DNA of 64,000 nt from Chitinophaga sp. MM2321 (GCF_964033635.1 NZ_OZ035533.1:1054001-1118000); one strand, 5' to 3'. Shown: positions 46,201 through 53,380, numbered from the stretch's first letter. Numbers and translations: made by a program. The notes: generated by a model from the sequence alone, not told the origin.

Positions 46201-46396
46201 TTGTGCCGGAGGGCACTACCAGGGAAAATTTACCTTTGGTATCGGTTACCACGCCTGATTTACCGACGATGATGGTGGCGCCGATAATCGGTTGCTGGCT
46301 GCTTTTGTCTGCCACGGTTCCGGAAATCCCATGTTGGGCCCAGGAGCTGGCATAAAACAGCATAAAGATGAAAGTGAAAAGTAGTCTTTCTCTCAT
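43226..46396 (-). CDS. SusC/RagA-family TonB-dependent transporter
   Basis: A 1056-residue outer-membrane TonB-dependent transporter. It has a signal peptide (ending ASSWAQ), a carboxypeptidase-like CNA/DUF4480 domain (GISGTVADKSSQQPIIGATI), a TonB-box/STN-free segment with EQFVVVGYGTQKKANLTGAVS (the SusC hallmark), a plug domain with LILVDNVETPDL, and a barrel ending in WSFGLQVTL. With SusD it imports a large substrate using TonB energy. The 305-base upstream region separates it from a divergent DeoR regulator. Confidence 0.96.
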   Translation of the reverse strand: MRERLLFTFIFMLFYASSWAQHGISGTVADKSSQQPIIGATIIVGKSGVVTDTKGKFSLVVPSGTTALRVTFVGYKSQVVPITADNVYHILLETDERSLEQFVVVGYGTQKKANLTGAVSTVDVAKTMQSRPVTDPSKALQGIVPGLNITYSNGGLTQAPVINIRGTGSVNGSGRPLILVDNVETPDLTLINPDDIESISVLKDAASTSIYGARAAFGVVLIKTKSGIRNMPTTVRYSNNFSWSTPTALPDFADPEKELTGLYEANVRAGNSSPELFGMQMLKLRDGIKNWKEKYANNRKGIEMVPGEDFEIDPNGGPAYFYRVWDVKDLMLKKWTPQQIHNISVQGGSEKISYYMSGGYSNSGGIMKMNPDDIKKYNITGSINASVTSWLDLDVKMMYRNFEYDYPYQYQSYFQYMWRWGSYFPYGTYQGKYFHHTPGYLANANTNTVTDNYSRTSLGATLKLTKDLNIRADYTIGRDNLVRHEVGGKVMAWDFWSAGLPFNNIATASQDVVGYRSANYKVNTFNLYATYNKKLGQDHQLKFIAGVNAEDVDTLGFGAYHRNPLDPSKAEIPLASGDYLADGSHLSNAYAGFFGRINYNYKDKWLLELNGRYDGASSFPPADRWSFFPSASVGYRISEEKFMQPIKKVLSDMKVRASYGTLGNQDMGGKFYIPSMSTNNQVNWMNGGNYASGVNAPRAVAQSLTWERVRTLDIGTDFSLFNNHIGVTVDWYDRTTDNMLTNKAVAATFGTDAPRINDGALRTRGYEIAIDANYNLKKDWAIYGSVAFWDSKTVFTEWNNPSMLLSQNYKGKVLGEIWGFETERYFTKGEDITKLPDQSKLANGNFVFGPGDIKYKDIDGNNVIDGGKVTLNDHGDLKVIGNSTPRYQYNFRLGSTFKNFDIDVLFQGVGKVNYWGLGDLTLPMYRAGDILYEHQLDYWTESNTDARYPNPYPGNASGKIAGLLAGGNNFYPQSKYLLNLAYLRLKNITLGYTLPDNLTKQIHIQRLRVYGSAQNIATISNVGVPLDPEITTGEGSIFGRTWPFQETWSFGLQVTL

Positions 46397-46701
46397 GTTG
46401 GGAACGTTTAGAACTGGTTGTAAATGGTTTATTTAGATATTAAACGATTGATTTACAGATTTTTGGTTGGTATTAATAACGATTTAGATTTCTACAGGCT
46501 GACGCTTCTTTGTTGTAAACAGGGATAGTGATCTTGCGTTAATATGCGTTTTCGTGCATGAATATATAATATAGTTTCTGTAAATTCAAGCATAATCCAT
46601 AAAAAAGCGTGTTTTGCCGGATGAAACCTGCTAAAACACGCATTTCCAAATTTGGCTTACTTTTTTATAGATTTGTCCACCAATAAAAATCACTCCCCAG
46701 C
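46397..46701. promoter_or_regulatory. Divergent susC-deoR regulatory region
   Basis: The 305 bases hold a 9-base inverted repeat GCGTGTTTT (46607-46615)/AAAACACGC (46633-46641) and a related TGCGTTTTCGTGCA (46545-46558). These are plausible DeoR-type operators. A -7 element for deoR is TAGATTTG at 46668-46675, 26 bases before its start. No good -7 match was found for susC. Confidence 0.5.
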
Positions 46702-47451
46702 ATGTTAAAAGAAGAACGCCAGGCATTTATCATGCGGCAGATTAATCTGCACAACAAAGTATTATCTACAGACATCAGTACCATGCTGAGTATATCGGAA
46801 GACACGGTACGCCGTGATCTGAAAGAAATGGCGGAAGACGGGAGAATACTAAAAGTACATGGCGGCGCTATAGGCCGGTCCTTTCATTATCCGTTCAATG
46901 CGGAGAACATGGTATATGCACAGGAAGCGAAACAACAGATCGCTGAGAAAGCCATCCGCCTGCTGAAAAATGATATGGTGATACTTACCGGCGGCGGTAC
47001 TACTATGATAGAACTGGCGAAACGTATACCGGAAAATCTGCGTGCTACTTTCTTCACTATCAGCCCGCTGGTGGCCCTGCAACTGGTAGAGCATACCAAT
47101 CTGACTGTGATCAGTATAGGCGGACAGCTCTCCAAAAGTTCGCATGTTCATATAGGCGCGAGCGTTATTAATCAACTGGCAGACATCAAAGTAGATCTTT
47201 GCCTGCTGGGGGCAAATGGTTTTTCTGTTCAGAATGGGATGACGGATTCCGATTGGGAAGTAGTACAAGTGAAGAGAGCCATGATAAAGGCGGCAAAGAA
47301 ACTGGCGATTCTCAGCATCGCGGAAAAACTCAATTCTTCCCAACGCATGAAAGTATGTGACCTTAACCTGATTAATTACCTGATCACCGAATTACCCCCT
47401 GCACATCACGTCCTGTCTACCTTTCAACATCTTGACCTGGAATTGTTCTGA
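46702..47451 (+). CDS. DeoR-family sugar-responsive regulator
   Basis: A 249-residue regulator with an N-terminal HTH at residues about 1-55 (RQAFIMRQINLHNKVL, SISEDTVRRDLKEMAEDGRILKVHGGA, the DeoR signature) and a phosphosugar-binding DeoRC domain (ILTGGGTTMIELAKRIP, LGANGFSVQNGMTDSD). DeoR proteins respond to phosphorylated sugars. It faces away from susC and may control it (inference). Convergent EamA gene starts 5 bases after its end, on the opposite strand. Confidence 0.92.
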   Translation: MLKEERQAFIMRQINLHNKVLSTDISTMLSISEDTVRRDLKEMAEDGRILKVHGGAIGRSFHYPFNAENMVYAQEAKQQIAEKAIRLLKNDMVILTGGGTTMIELAKRIPENLRATFFTISPLVALQLVEHTNLTVISIGGQLSKSSHVHIGASVINQLADIKVDLCLLGANGFSVQNGMTDSDWEVVQVKRAMIKAAKKLAILSIAEKLNSSQRMKVCDLNLINYLITELPPAHHVLSTFQHLDLELF

Positions 47452-47456
47452 ATAAA

Positions 47457-48338
47457 TCAGGCTTTTACGGTTTTGTGTTGCCATACCACCCGTGCCATCT
47501 GCAGGGCTACAGAAAGGACAATACAAGCTAACCCTGCATAGAAAGCACTATTCAGGTGCTGGTTTTCGTGGAAGAGGATAAAGGCCATCACAATGCTGTA
47601 TACCGGTTCCAGGTTAAAACAGAGATTGACCGTAAAGGGAGAGATCTTTTTCAATGCACTCATACTCAGCAAATACATACACACAGTACAGGCCCAGGCC
47701 AGGATCAGCAGGTAGATCACATCTGCGGAAGTAGGCAGCAATGTAGCCGAAGGGAAAAGATAGAGGTATACAGGCATGAACATCGTTAGCACTACAAAGC
47801 CAACAGAGAGTTCATAAAAGGTGATGGTGTAAGTATCAAACCGTTTGATCAGCCGTTTGTTGAACACGGTAAAGAGTGCGGCAAACATTGCGGAGATAAT
47901 GCCGAGTATGATGCCTGTACGGTACTGTGTATCAAAATGAAAGATGAGCAGGATCCCGAAAAGGGTGAGCATACTCAGTAGCATTTCAGCGGCATCAAAC
48001 CTGCTCCGGTTGATCAGCGGGTCAAAGATGGCTGTAAAAAGACTGGTGAGTGAGAAACAGATAACCCCGATAGATACATTCGAATATTTGATACTACCGT
48101 AAAAGAAGAGCCAGTGGAGGGCTACCACCACACCGGTAGCGCCGATCGGGAGAATATCTTTCCAGGGCAATTTTTTCAGGGTACCCTGAAAACGGAACAA
48201 TATATATAAGGTAACACTGGTAATAAGTAGCCTGTACCACACCAGGAGTCCTTCATTCAGTGTAATCAGCTTACCAAGAATGCCGGTGAATCCTGCGAGG
48301 AATACGGAGAGATGGAGTTGTAAAAATGCCTTTTTCAT
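47457..48338 (-). CDS. EamA/DMT-family transporter
   Basis: A 293-residue inner-membrane protein with ten hydrophobic segments in two five-helix EamA repeats (LAGFTGILGKLITLNEG in the first; VFNKRLIKRFDTYTITFYEL at the start of the second; FNLEPVYSIVMAFILFHE near the end). The proline/glutamate pair in NLEPVYS is typical. Members export amino acids or other small metabolites. Substrate unknown. Its start is one base from the family A repeat. Confidence 0.9.
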   Translation of the reverse strand: MKKAFLQLHLSVFLAGFTGILGKLITLNEGLLVWYRLLITSVTLYILFRFQGTLKKLPWKDILPIGATGVVVALHWLFFYGSIKYSNVSIGVICFSLTSLFTAIFDPLINRSRFDAAEMLLSMLTLFGILLIFHFDTQYRTGIILGIISAMFAALFTVFNKRLIKRFDTYTITFYELSVGFVVLTMFMPVYLYLFPSATLLPTSADVIYLLILAWACTVCMYLLSMSALKKISPFTVNLCFNLEPVYSIVMAFILFHENQHLNSAFYAGLACIVLSVALQMARVVWQHKTVKA

Positions 48339-48339
48339 C

Positions 48340-48536
48340 GACCAAGATTGACCAAGATTGAACAGATGTGCAGGATTTGCAGGATGGGTGGAGAAGATTA
48401 AGAAAAATTAAGATTAAGAAGATTGAGAAGAAGGTAAAGATGAAGATGAGAGTAATAACACTGTCTTTTTTAATCTTCTTAATCTTAATCTTCTCCACCC
48501 ATCCGGGTAATCCTATAAATCCATTAAGTCCTGGTC
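48340..48536. repeat. Palindromic intergenic element, family A, copy 4
   Basis: Begins GACCAAGATTG (repeated once) and ends AGTCCTGGTC. A perfect inverted repeat of about 21 bases, GGATGGGTGGAGAAGATTAAG and its complement, encloses an A/G-rich inner part; the whole gap between the EamA and glycosyltransferase genes is the element. Its right end overlaps the last 13 bases of the glycosyltransferase gene and supplies its stop codon. Confidence 0.8.
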
Positions 48537-49285
48537 GTCATGCTTTGCCACTGTATTTTTAATACCCCAAGAATGCCTTCCTTCACAATGCCTTTACTCA
48601 TTTTGGAATATCCTTCTCTGCGGTCTTTGAATGTAATGGGGACTTCTGCTATTTTAAAGCCCAGTTTCCAGGCGGTGAATTTCATTTCAATCTGGAAAGC
48701 ATAGCCTACAAACTGGATCTTATCGAGGTTAATGGATTTCAGTACGGAGTTACGATAGCAAACGAACCCGGCGGTAGGATCTTTCACCGGCATCCAGGTG
48801 ATCAGTCCTACATAGATGGATGCACCATATGATAATACAGCTCGGTCCCATGGCCAGTTTTCGGTTTTGCCACCTTTAACATAGCGGGAGCCTACGGAAA
48901 CATCTGCCCCCTCATTTGCACAGGCTTCGTATAGCCGTACGAGGTCTTTAGGGTTGTGCGAAAAGTCCGCATCCATTTCAAAAATGTACTGGTAGTTTTT
49001 TGCCAGCGCCCATTTAAATCCATGGATATAAGCCGTGCCGAGGCCCTGTTTGCCTGATCTTTCCTCGAGAAACAGTTCGCCCGGATGTTGCTGTAGCATT
49101 GATCTGACAATGTTGCCAGTTCCATCGGGAGACCCATCATCTATGATCAGCACATGAAAATTCTGCTGTAAGGAAAATACAGCGTCAATGATATTTCGGA
49201 TATTATCCTTTTCATTGTACGTAGGAATAATGACAAGCTTTTCCAATTCAGCAGATGATATTTTTGGACTGCGAAAATAATTCAA
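48524..49285 (-). CDS. Dolichol-phosphate-mannose-synthase-like glycosyltransferase
   Basis: A 253-residue GT2 enzyme. Motifs are LVIIPTYNEKDNI near residue 17, VLIIDDGSPDGTGNI near 45 and FEMDADFSHNP near 100, with the DXD metal site. GSRYVKGG and GWPWDRAVLSYGA-like text match polyprenol monophosphomannose synthases (DPM1 type). It transfers a sugar from a nucleotide donor to a polyprenyl phosphate for cell-surface or protein glycosylation. The final TTRT and stop come from the repeat. Precedes, 33 bases upstream, nothing but the exonuclease stop. Confidence 0.88.
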   Translation of the reverse strand: MNYFRSPKISSAELEKLVIIPTYNEKDNIRNIIDAVFSLQQNFHVLIIDDGSPDGTGNIVRSMLQQHPGELFLEERSGKQGLGTAYIHGFKWALAKNYQYIFEMDADFSHNPKDLVRLYEACANEGADVSVGSRYVKGGKTENWPWDRAVLSYGASIYVGLITWMPVKDPTAGFVCYRNSVLKSINLDKIQFVGYAFQIEMKFTAWKLGFKIAEVPITFKDRREGYSKMSKGIVKEGILGVLKIQWQSMTTRT

Positions 49286-49318
49286 TTCCGGCGCAAGATA
49301 AGATGTTCTAAAAAAAGT

Positions 49319-50092
49319 TTATATCTTTTTTAACATCATGTTATGGTAGATCTCTGCCAGTTTCTGTTTGGTATTGAGGGGGAAATCTGCTTTCATCATC
49401 CAGTCGTAATATTGCGGTTCCGCTTTCAGCACGTCTTTTACAGGACGGCCTTTGTATTTACCGAAATTAAAGACTTCCTGACCGCCCTGCATCACCATCC
49501 GGCGGGCAAAGTCCACAAATTCTTCTTCTTTGGTAAAGTCTGCCAGTCCGTCGATATCCGGTTGCAGCTGTTCGTAGCGTCCCAGCTGGGCTTCCAGGAT
49601 CTCGTAGGTAGCCAGCGCGTCTGCTTCTGCGCTGTGGGCATTTTCCAGCAGTTTATCGCAATAAAACTTGTAAGCGGCGCCAAGGGTACGTTTTTCCATC
49701 AGGTGGAAGATCCTTTGCACGTCTACAAACTTACGTTTGGATACATCGAACTCCATACCGGCGCGGAGAAACTCCTCCACCAGCAGCGGAATATCGAAAC
49801 GGTTGGAATTATACCCGGCCAGGTCACAGTTCTCCATGAACATTTTCAGCTCATTGCCCGCCTGTTTAAAGGTAGGCGCGTCTTTCACATCCTCATCCCT
49901 GATACCATGAATTGCGGTAGATCCTGCTGGAATCGGCATTCCGGGGTTGATACGCTTAACTTTGGACTGCGTTGTTTTATCAGGAAATACTTTGATGATA
50001 GCAATTTCGATGATACGGTCTGAAGCCACATTTGTGCCTGTGGTTTCGAGATCAATTACGGCCAGAGGCCTTTTGAGGAGCAAAGAAGGCAT
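49319..50092 (-). CDS. DnaQ-like 3'-5' exonuclease
   Basis: A 257-residue DEDDh exonuclease. Exo I is VIDLETTGTNVAS near residue 13 (acidic D, E), exo II is YNSNRFDIPLLVEEF near 100, and exo III is HSAEADALATYEI near 160, holding the general-base histidine and metal-binding aspartate. A C-terminal part (FNFGKYKGRPVKDVL, YYDWMMKADFP) is common in Bacteroidota versions. It is not the polymerase III epsilon itself by context; probably a repair or RNA-processing nuclease. Confidence 0.9.
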   Translation of the reverse strand: MPSLLLKRPLAVIDLETTGTNVASDRIIEIAIIKVFPDKTTQSKVKRINPGMPIPAGSTAIHGIRDEDVKDAPTFKQAGNELKMFMENCDLAGYNSNRFDIPLLVEEFLRAGMEFDVSKRKFVDVQRIFHLMEKRTLGAAYKFYCDKLLENAHSAEADALATYEILEAQLGRYEQLQPDIDGLADFTKEEEFVDFARRMVMQGGQEVFNFGKYKGRPVKDVLKAEPQYYDWMMKADFPLNTKQKLAEIYHNMMLKKI

Positions 50093-50100
50093 TATATAAT

Positions 50101-50140
50101 ATTTAGGTATTTAGTTATTTTTTGATTTAGGTATTTTATT
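50101..50140. repeat. Family B AT-rich intergenic repeat, copy 2
   Basis: ATTTAGGTATTTAGTTATTT followed by TTTGATTTAGGTATTTTATT. The first 20 bases recur at 51571-51590. It fills the 5' side of the exonuclease gene between it and mpl. Confidence 0.5.
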
Positions 50141-50185
50141 GTGTTTTGTTGTTTGTGTTTTTTGATGTGCGAATTTAGCTATTTG

Positions 50186-51544
50186 TTATTTGTCCAGCAG
50201 GTTTTTCAGGGAAGGGAAGTCCAATCCGTCATATGTGCCTGAGCTCATGAGTAAAAGATTGGTATTCCGGTAGTCCTGTTCTGCGAGGAAGGCTTCCAGC
50301 TTTTCCCGTTCGTGGAAAATGCGGAGGTCGTTCCGGCTAAAGCCCTGTGTAATCAATTCCGGGGCCAGATCGGGCATCCGCTTGATTTCCAGTGCGTGTT
50401 TGCTGTAAAAGATGACCGGCACATCTGCTGCGTCCATGGCTCCCGCGTATTGTGCGAGGAAGCCGGCGTTCAAACTGCTGTAAGTATGTAGCTCCAGTAC
50501 TGCAACCAGTTTTCTGTCGGGAAATTGCTGTTTTGTCGCTTCCATGGTGGCTTTCACCTTGGAGGGGGCATGTGCAAAATCGCGGTAAATGACACTATAT
50601 TCATTCCTGGCCACCAGCTCCAGCCTTTTTGCTGCGCCTTTAAAGGTAGCAATTGCCGCCAGGAATTCCTCGTTGGAAATGCCAAGTTCATTACATACCA
50701 GTTTGGCGGCGTGCAAATTCAGGAGGTTATGGTCGCCGAATACTTCCAGGTCGGTAGCCGCTTCCCCGAAAGATACCCTGGTAATACCGTGATGGATGGT
50801 ATGGGCAGGGATGGCGTAGGGGATAAGCTTCAGGTGGCCACCGGTAGCCGTCACCAGGTTTACGAGTTCAGGGTCTGCACTGTTGTAGATCAGTACCTGT
50901 CCGGATTCCATCTGCCTGATAAATATGGCAAACTGTTCTTTATAGATCTCATAAGTGGGAAATACGTTGATATGATCCCATGCAATACCTGTTAATACCG
51001 CAATTTGTGGGTGCAGGAAATGGAATTTGGGCCTTTTTTCGATCGCGGAAGCCGGGTATTCATCCGCTTCACAGATAATGAGGGGTGCATCTGTAATGTT
51101 TACAGACTGTGCAAAGCCTTCCAGTTTTGCCCCTACGAGATAGTCGAATGCCCGTTTGTTTTCCTGCAATACATGCATGATCATGGCGGTGGTGGTAGTT
51201 TTACCATGACTTCCGCCGATGGCCACCCTTGTTTTGTTTTTACTTTCCTGGTAGATATATTCCGGGAAAGAATAGATCTTCAGTTGCAGTTCCCTGGCGT
51301 GGATCAGTTCGGGGTTGTCTTCCCGGGCGTGCATGCCCAGGATTACCGCATCGATGCCGGTATGGATCCGGGCGGCGTCCCATCCGATGGAAGCCGGGAG
51401 AATGCCCGCCTGCCGGAGATTGGAGAGGGCCGGCTCAAATATTTCATCGTCACTACCGGTTACTTCGTAGCCCTTATGTTTGAGTGCAATGGCCAGTTGA
51501 TGCATGACGCTGCCACCAATTGCAATAAAATGTACTTTTGCCAT
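50186..51544 (-). CDS. mpl: UDP-MurNAc:tripeptide ligase (Mpl), murein recycling
   Basis: Mpl joins recovered L-Ala-gamma-D-Glu-meso-DAP to UDP-MurNAc. The 452-residue protein is a full Mur ligase: an N-terminal Rossmann domain (HFIAIGGSVMHQLAIALK, GYEVTGSDDEIF), the ATP-binding GGSHGKTTTTAMI near residue 110, ICEADEYPAS near 155 and the central domain with NLLNLHAAKLVCNELGI. The Mpl-specific TGSDDEIFEPALSNL and FAHAPSKVKATMEA distinguish it from MurC. Upstream is a family B repeat and then a divergent operon. Confidence 0.92.
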   Translation of the reverse strand: MAKVHFIAIGGSVMHQLAIALKHKGYEVTGSDDEIFEPALSNLRQAGILPASIGWDAARIHTGIDAVILGMHAREDNPELIHARELQLKIYSFPEYIYQESKNKTRVAIGGSHGKTTTTAMIMHVLQENKRAFDYLVGAKLEGFAQSVNITDAPLIICEADEYPASAIEKRPKFHFLHPQIAVLTGIAWDHINVFPTYEIYKEQFAIFIRQMESGQVLIYNSADPELVNLVTATGGHLKLIPYAIPAHTIHHGITRVSFGEAATDLEVFGDHNLLNLHAAKLVCNELGISNEEFLAAIATFKGAAKRLELVARNEYSVIYRDFAHAPSKVKATMEATKQQFPDRKLVAVLELHTYSSLNAGFLAQYAGAMDAADVPVIFYSKHALEIKRMPDLAPELITQGFSRNDLRIFHEREKLEAFLAEQDYRNTNLLLMSSGTYDGLDFPSLKNLLDK

Positions 51545-51545
51545 A

Positions 51546-51673
51546 CCAGGAATATTTTGGGATTTTCGGATTTAGGTATTTAGTTATTTAAGGGGAGATT
51601 TTTGCGTAGATCTCCCGGATATCTCTCTTAAATAACTAAAAATCTAAATATTTAAATCTAAAAATTAAAATTG
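51546..51673. repeat. Family B repeat, copy 3, palindromic
   Basis: Starts CCAGGAATATTTTGGGATTT, as at 28130. It contains TTAGTTATTTAAG (51580-51592) and its exact complement at 51627-51639. An inner pair GGGAGAT (51593)/ATCTCCC (51610) could form a competing hairpin. It lies between the divergent mpl and lipoprotein genes. Confidence 0.65.
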
Positions 51674-51678
51674 TATTG

Positions 51679-51708
51679 TTGTTTTTTTTAATGTATTCTT
51701 TATATTTG
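51679..51708 (+). promoter_or_regulatory. Bacteroidota promoter (-33 and -7)
   Basis: TTG at 51679 and TATATTTG at 51701-51708 are separated by 19 bases, matching TTTG-N19-21-TAnnTTTG. This is the best promoter in the window. It serves the small lipoprotein and ytxJ. Confidence 0.7.
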
Positions 51709-51792
51709 CAAAATAACGTTACAAAACACGATTAAAAAAGTAGGGATATCATATTTCCTATGAAATTTCGTTTACTTATTAAATCTCCCAGT

Positions 51793-51942
51793 ATGAAATC
51801 GTATGTAAGAATTTTGGGCTACGCCGGTATGGTTTGTATCTTTGCAGCTTTCTTAACGTCCTGCGCAAGCCATCAGAAATTAGGATGCCCGATGAGGGGA
51901 ATGGGAAAGGCGCCTGTGGCGGATCATAGTAAAATTTGTTAA
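51793..51942 (+). CDS. Small lipoprotein
   Basis: A 49-residue product with a lipoprotein signal (KSYVRILG, hydrophobic core, lipobox FLTSC, cysteine at residue 24), then a 25-residue polar tail. The ATG at 51760 would add 11 residues; 51793 gives a normal signal length. Function unknown. It overlaps or abuts ytxJ, so they are co-transcribed. Confidence 0.65.
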   Translation: MKSYVRILGYAGMVCIFAAFLTSCASHQKLGCPMRGMGKAPVADHSKIC

Positions 51943-51944
51943 TA

Positions 51945-52277
51945 ATGAACTGGAAAACGTTAACCAGCGAGGATCAATTGCAGGAAATCAATACAGTATC
52001 TGCTCATCAACCGGTAGTTATATTCAAGCACAGCACGCGGTGTTCTATCAGCTCGATGGCTAAAGCCAGGTTGGAGCGGGCCACTGCACCGGAGGGGTTA
52101 ACGTTTTATTATCTTGACCTTATCGCGCATCGTGATATTTCGGGTAAAGTAGCGCATTCCTATAACGTTGAACATGAATCTCCGCAGATATTGCTGATCC
52201 ACAACGGTGTATGTGTTTATGATGAAAGCCATAACGGCATCCGGATGGAAGAGATTGCGGATCGCCTTAACGGATAA
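51945..52277 (+). CDS. ytxJ: YtxJ-like bacillithiol redox protein
   Basis: A 110-residue monothiol bacilliredoxin-like protein (DUF2847). The active-site region is FKHSTRCSISSMA near residue 28; ESPQILLIHNGVCVYDESH follows, as in the family. Bacilliredoxins remove bacillithiol from protein cysteines under oxidative stress. The ATG at 51945 is preferred to a TTG at 51936. Three bases after the lipoprotein stop, so probably one transcript. Confidence 0.9.
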   Translation: MNWKTLTSEDQLQEINTVSAHQPVVIFKHSTRCSISSMAKARLERATAPEGLTFYYLDLIAHRDISGKVAHSYNVEHESPQILLIHNGVCVYDESHNGIRMEEIADRLNG

Positions 52278-52282
52278 TAGGC

Positions 52283-52290
52283 TAGCTTTG
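52283..52290 (+). promoter_or_regulatory. -7 promoter element for ubiX
   Basis: TAGCTTTG matches TAnnTTTG, 22 bases before the ubiX ATG at 52313. No clear -33 match. Confidence 0.4.
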
Positions 52291-52312
52291 TGCTATCTTA
52301 TTGTATAGCATC

Positions 52313-52894
52313 ATGAAACATCGTATAGTAGTAGCAGTTACAGGCGCCAGCGGGTCTATCTATGCACGGCAGTTGCTGCAAAAGCTCCATGCTGCATCAG
52401 ATCAGCTGGATGAAGTAGCCGTGGTGATGACAGAAAATGCCAAAACAGTGTGGCAAACAGAACTTCGCAACGAAGATTATCAACAGCTGCCTTTTCGTTT
52501 TTATACCCAACAGGATTTTCACGCACCTTTTGCTTCCGGCTCCGGAAGATTTAATACCATGATCATCTGCCCCTGTTCCATGGGCACGCTGGGGCGCATC
52601 GCCACCGGCATTTCCAACGACCTGATTACCCGCGCAGCGGACGTAATACTAAAAGAACGGCGGAAACTGATCTGTGTAGTACGCGACACACCTTATAACC
52701 TGTTGCATATCCGCAATATGGAAACCGTGACCCTCGCGGGTGGAATTATTTGTCCGGCTACCCCTTCTTTTTACAGCGTACCGGTCACTATAGAAGAAGT
52801 GGCTGCAACGGTGGTAGACCGCATCATTGACCTGGCGGGTATTGAGCAGCAAACTTACCGTTGGGGCAGCGATACAAATAATAAACAGGATTGA
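52313..52894 (+). CDS. ubiX: Flavin prenyltransferase (UbiX family)
   Basis: UbiX makes prenyl-FMN, the cofactor of UbiD decarboxylases used in quinone synthesis. The 193-residue protein starts VAVTGASGSIYARQLLQKL, has FNTMIICPCSMGTLGRIATGIS and DVILKERRKLICVVRDTPYN as signature. The frame is open from 52301 but ATG at 52313 is preferred. A UbiD partner is not in the window. In this phylum it probably serves menaquinone synthesis (inference). Confidence 0.92.
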   Translation: MKHRIVVAVTGASGSIYARQLLQKLHAASDQLDEVAVVMTENAKTVWQTELRNEDYQQLPFRFYTQQDFHAPFASGSGRFNTMIICPCSMGTLGRIATGISNDLITRAADVILKERRKLICVVRDTPYNLLHIRNMETVTLAGGIICPATPSFYSVPVTIEEVAATVVDRIIDLAGIEQQTYRWGSDTNNKQD

Positions 52895-52930
52895 GTATCT
52901 TCGTTTCATTCATCAATTTATCATTCCATC

Positions 52931-53347
52931 ATGCAGATAGCGATCATCAATGGTCCTAACCTGAACCTGCTGGGTAAGCGGGAACCGGGTATTTACGGCA
53001 ATGAATCTTTTGAAGATTATTTTCAGGATCTTCAAAAACAGTTTCCTGCTGTTCAGTTTAGTTATTTTCAAAGCAATGTAGAAGGGGAGCTTATCAACCA
53101 CCTGCACGAGGTAGGTTTTTCTGCTGATGGTATCCTGCTTAACGCCGGCGGCTATACGCATACTTCTGTGGCTATCCGCGATGCCATTGCAGCCATTAAA
53201 ACACCGGTTATTGAAATTCATATCAGTAACGTATACGCCCGGGAAGAATTCCGGCATACTTCCCTGATCGCCCCCAAATGCGTAGGATCTATCTGTGGCC
53301 TGGGCATGAAAGGATACAGGCTGGGAGTGGAATACTTTATACAGTAA
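52931..53347 (+). CDS. aroQ: Type II 3-dehydroquinate dehydratase
   Basis: Third step of the shikimate pathway. The 138-residue protein has INGPNLNLLGKREPGIYG at the start (active-site region), FFQSNVEGELINHLHE-like text near 45, and the catalytic segment VIEIHISNVYAREEFR near 95, then SLIAPKCVGSICGLG. All family signatures present. It stands 36 bases after ubiX. Confidence 0.95.
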   Translation: MQIAIINGPNLNLLGKREPGIYGNESFEDYFQDLQKQFPAVQFSYFQSNVEGELINHLHEVGFSADGILLNAGGYTHTSVAIRDAIAAIKTPVIEIHISNVYAREEFRHTSLIAPKCVGSICGLGMKGYRLGVEYFIQ

Positions 53348-53372
53348 TCTATTATAATAATTAGGTAAACCA

Positions 53373-53380
53373 TATATTTG
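53373..53380 (+). promoter_or_regulatory. -7 promoter element that decides the LysR start
   Basis: TATATTTG matches TAnnTTTG, 21 bases before the ATG at 53402. An alternative TTG start at 53378 lies inside this element and is therefore excluded. Confidence 0.55.

Noticed and set aside
49343..50023. 226-codon open frame opposite the DnaQ-like exonuclease
   Set aside because: Covers the catalytic region of a well-supported gene on the other strand.
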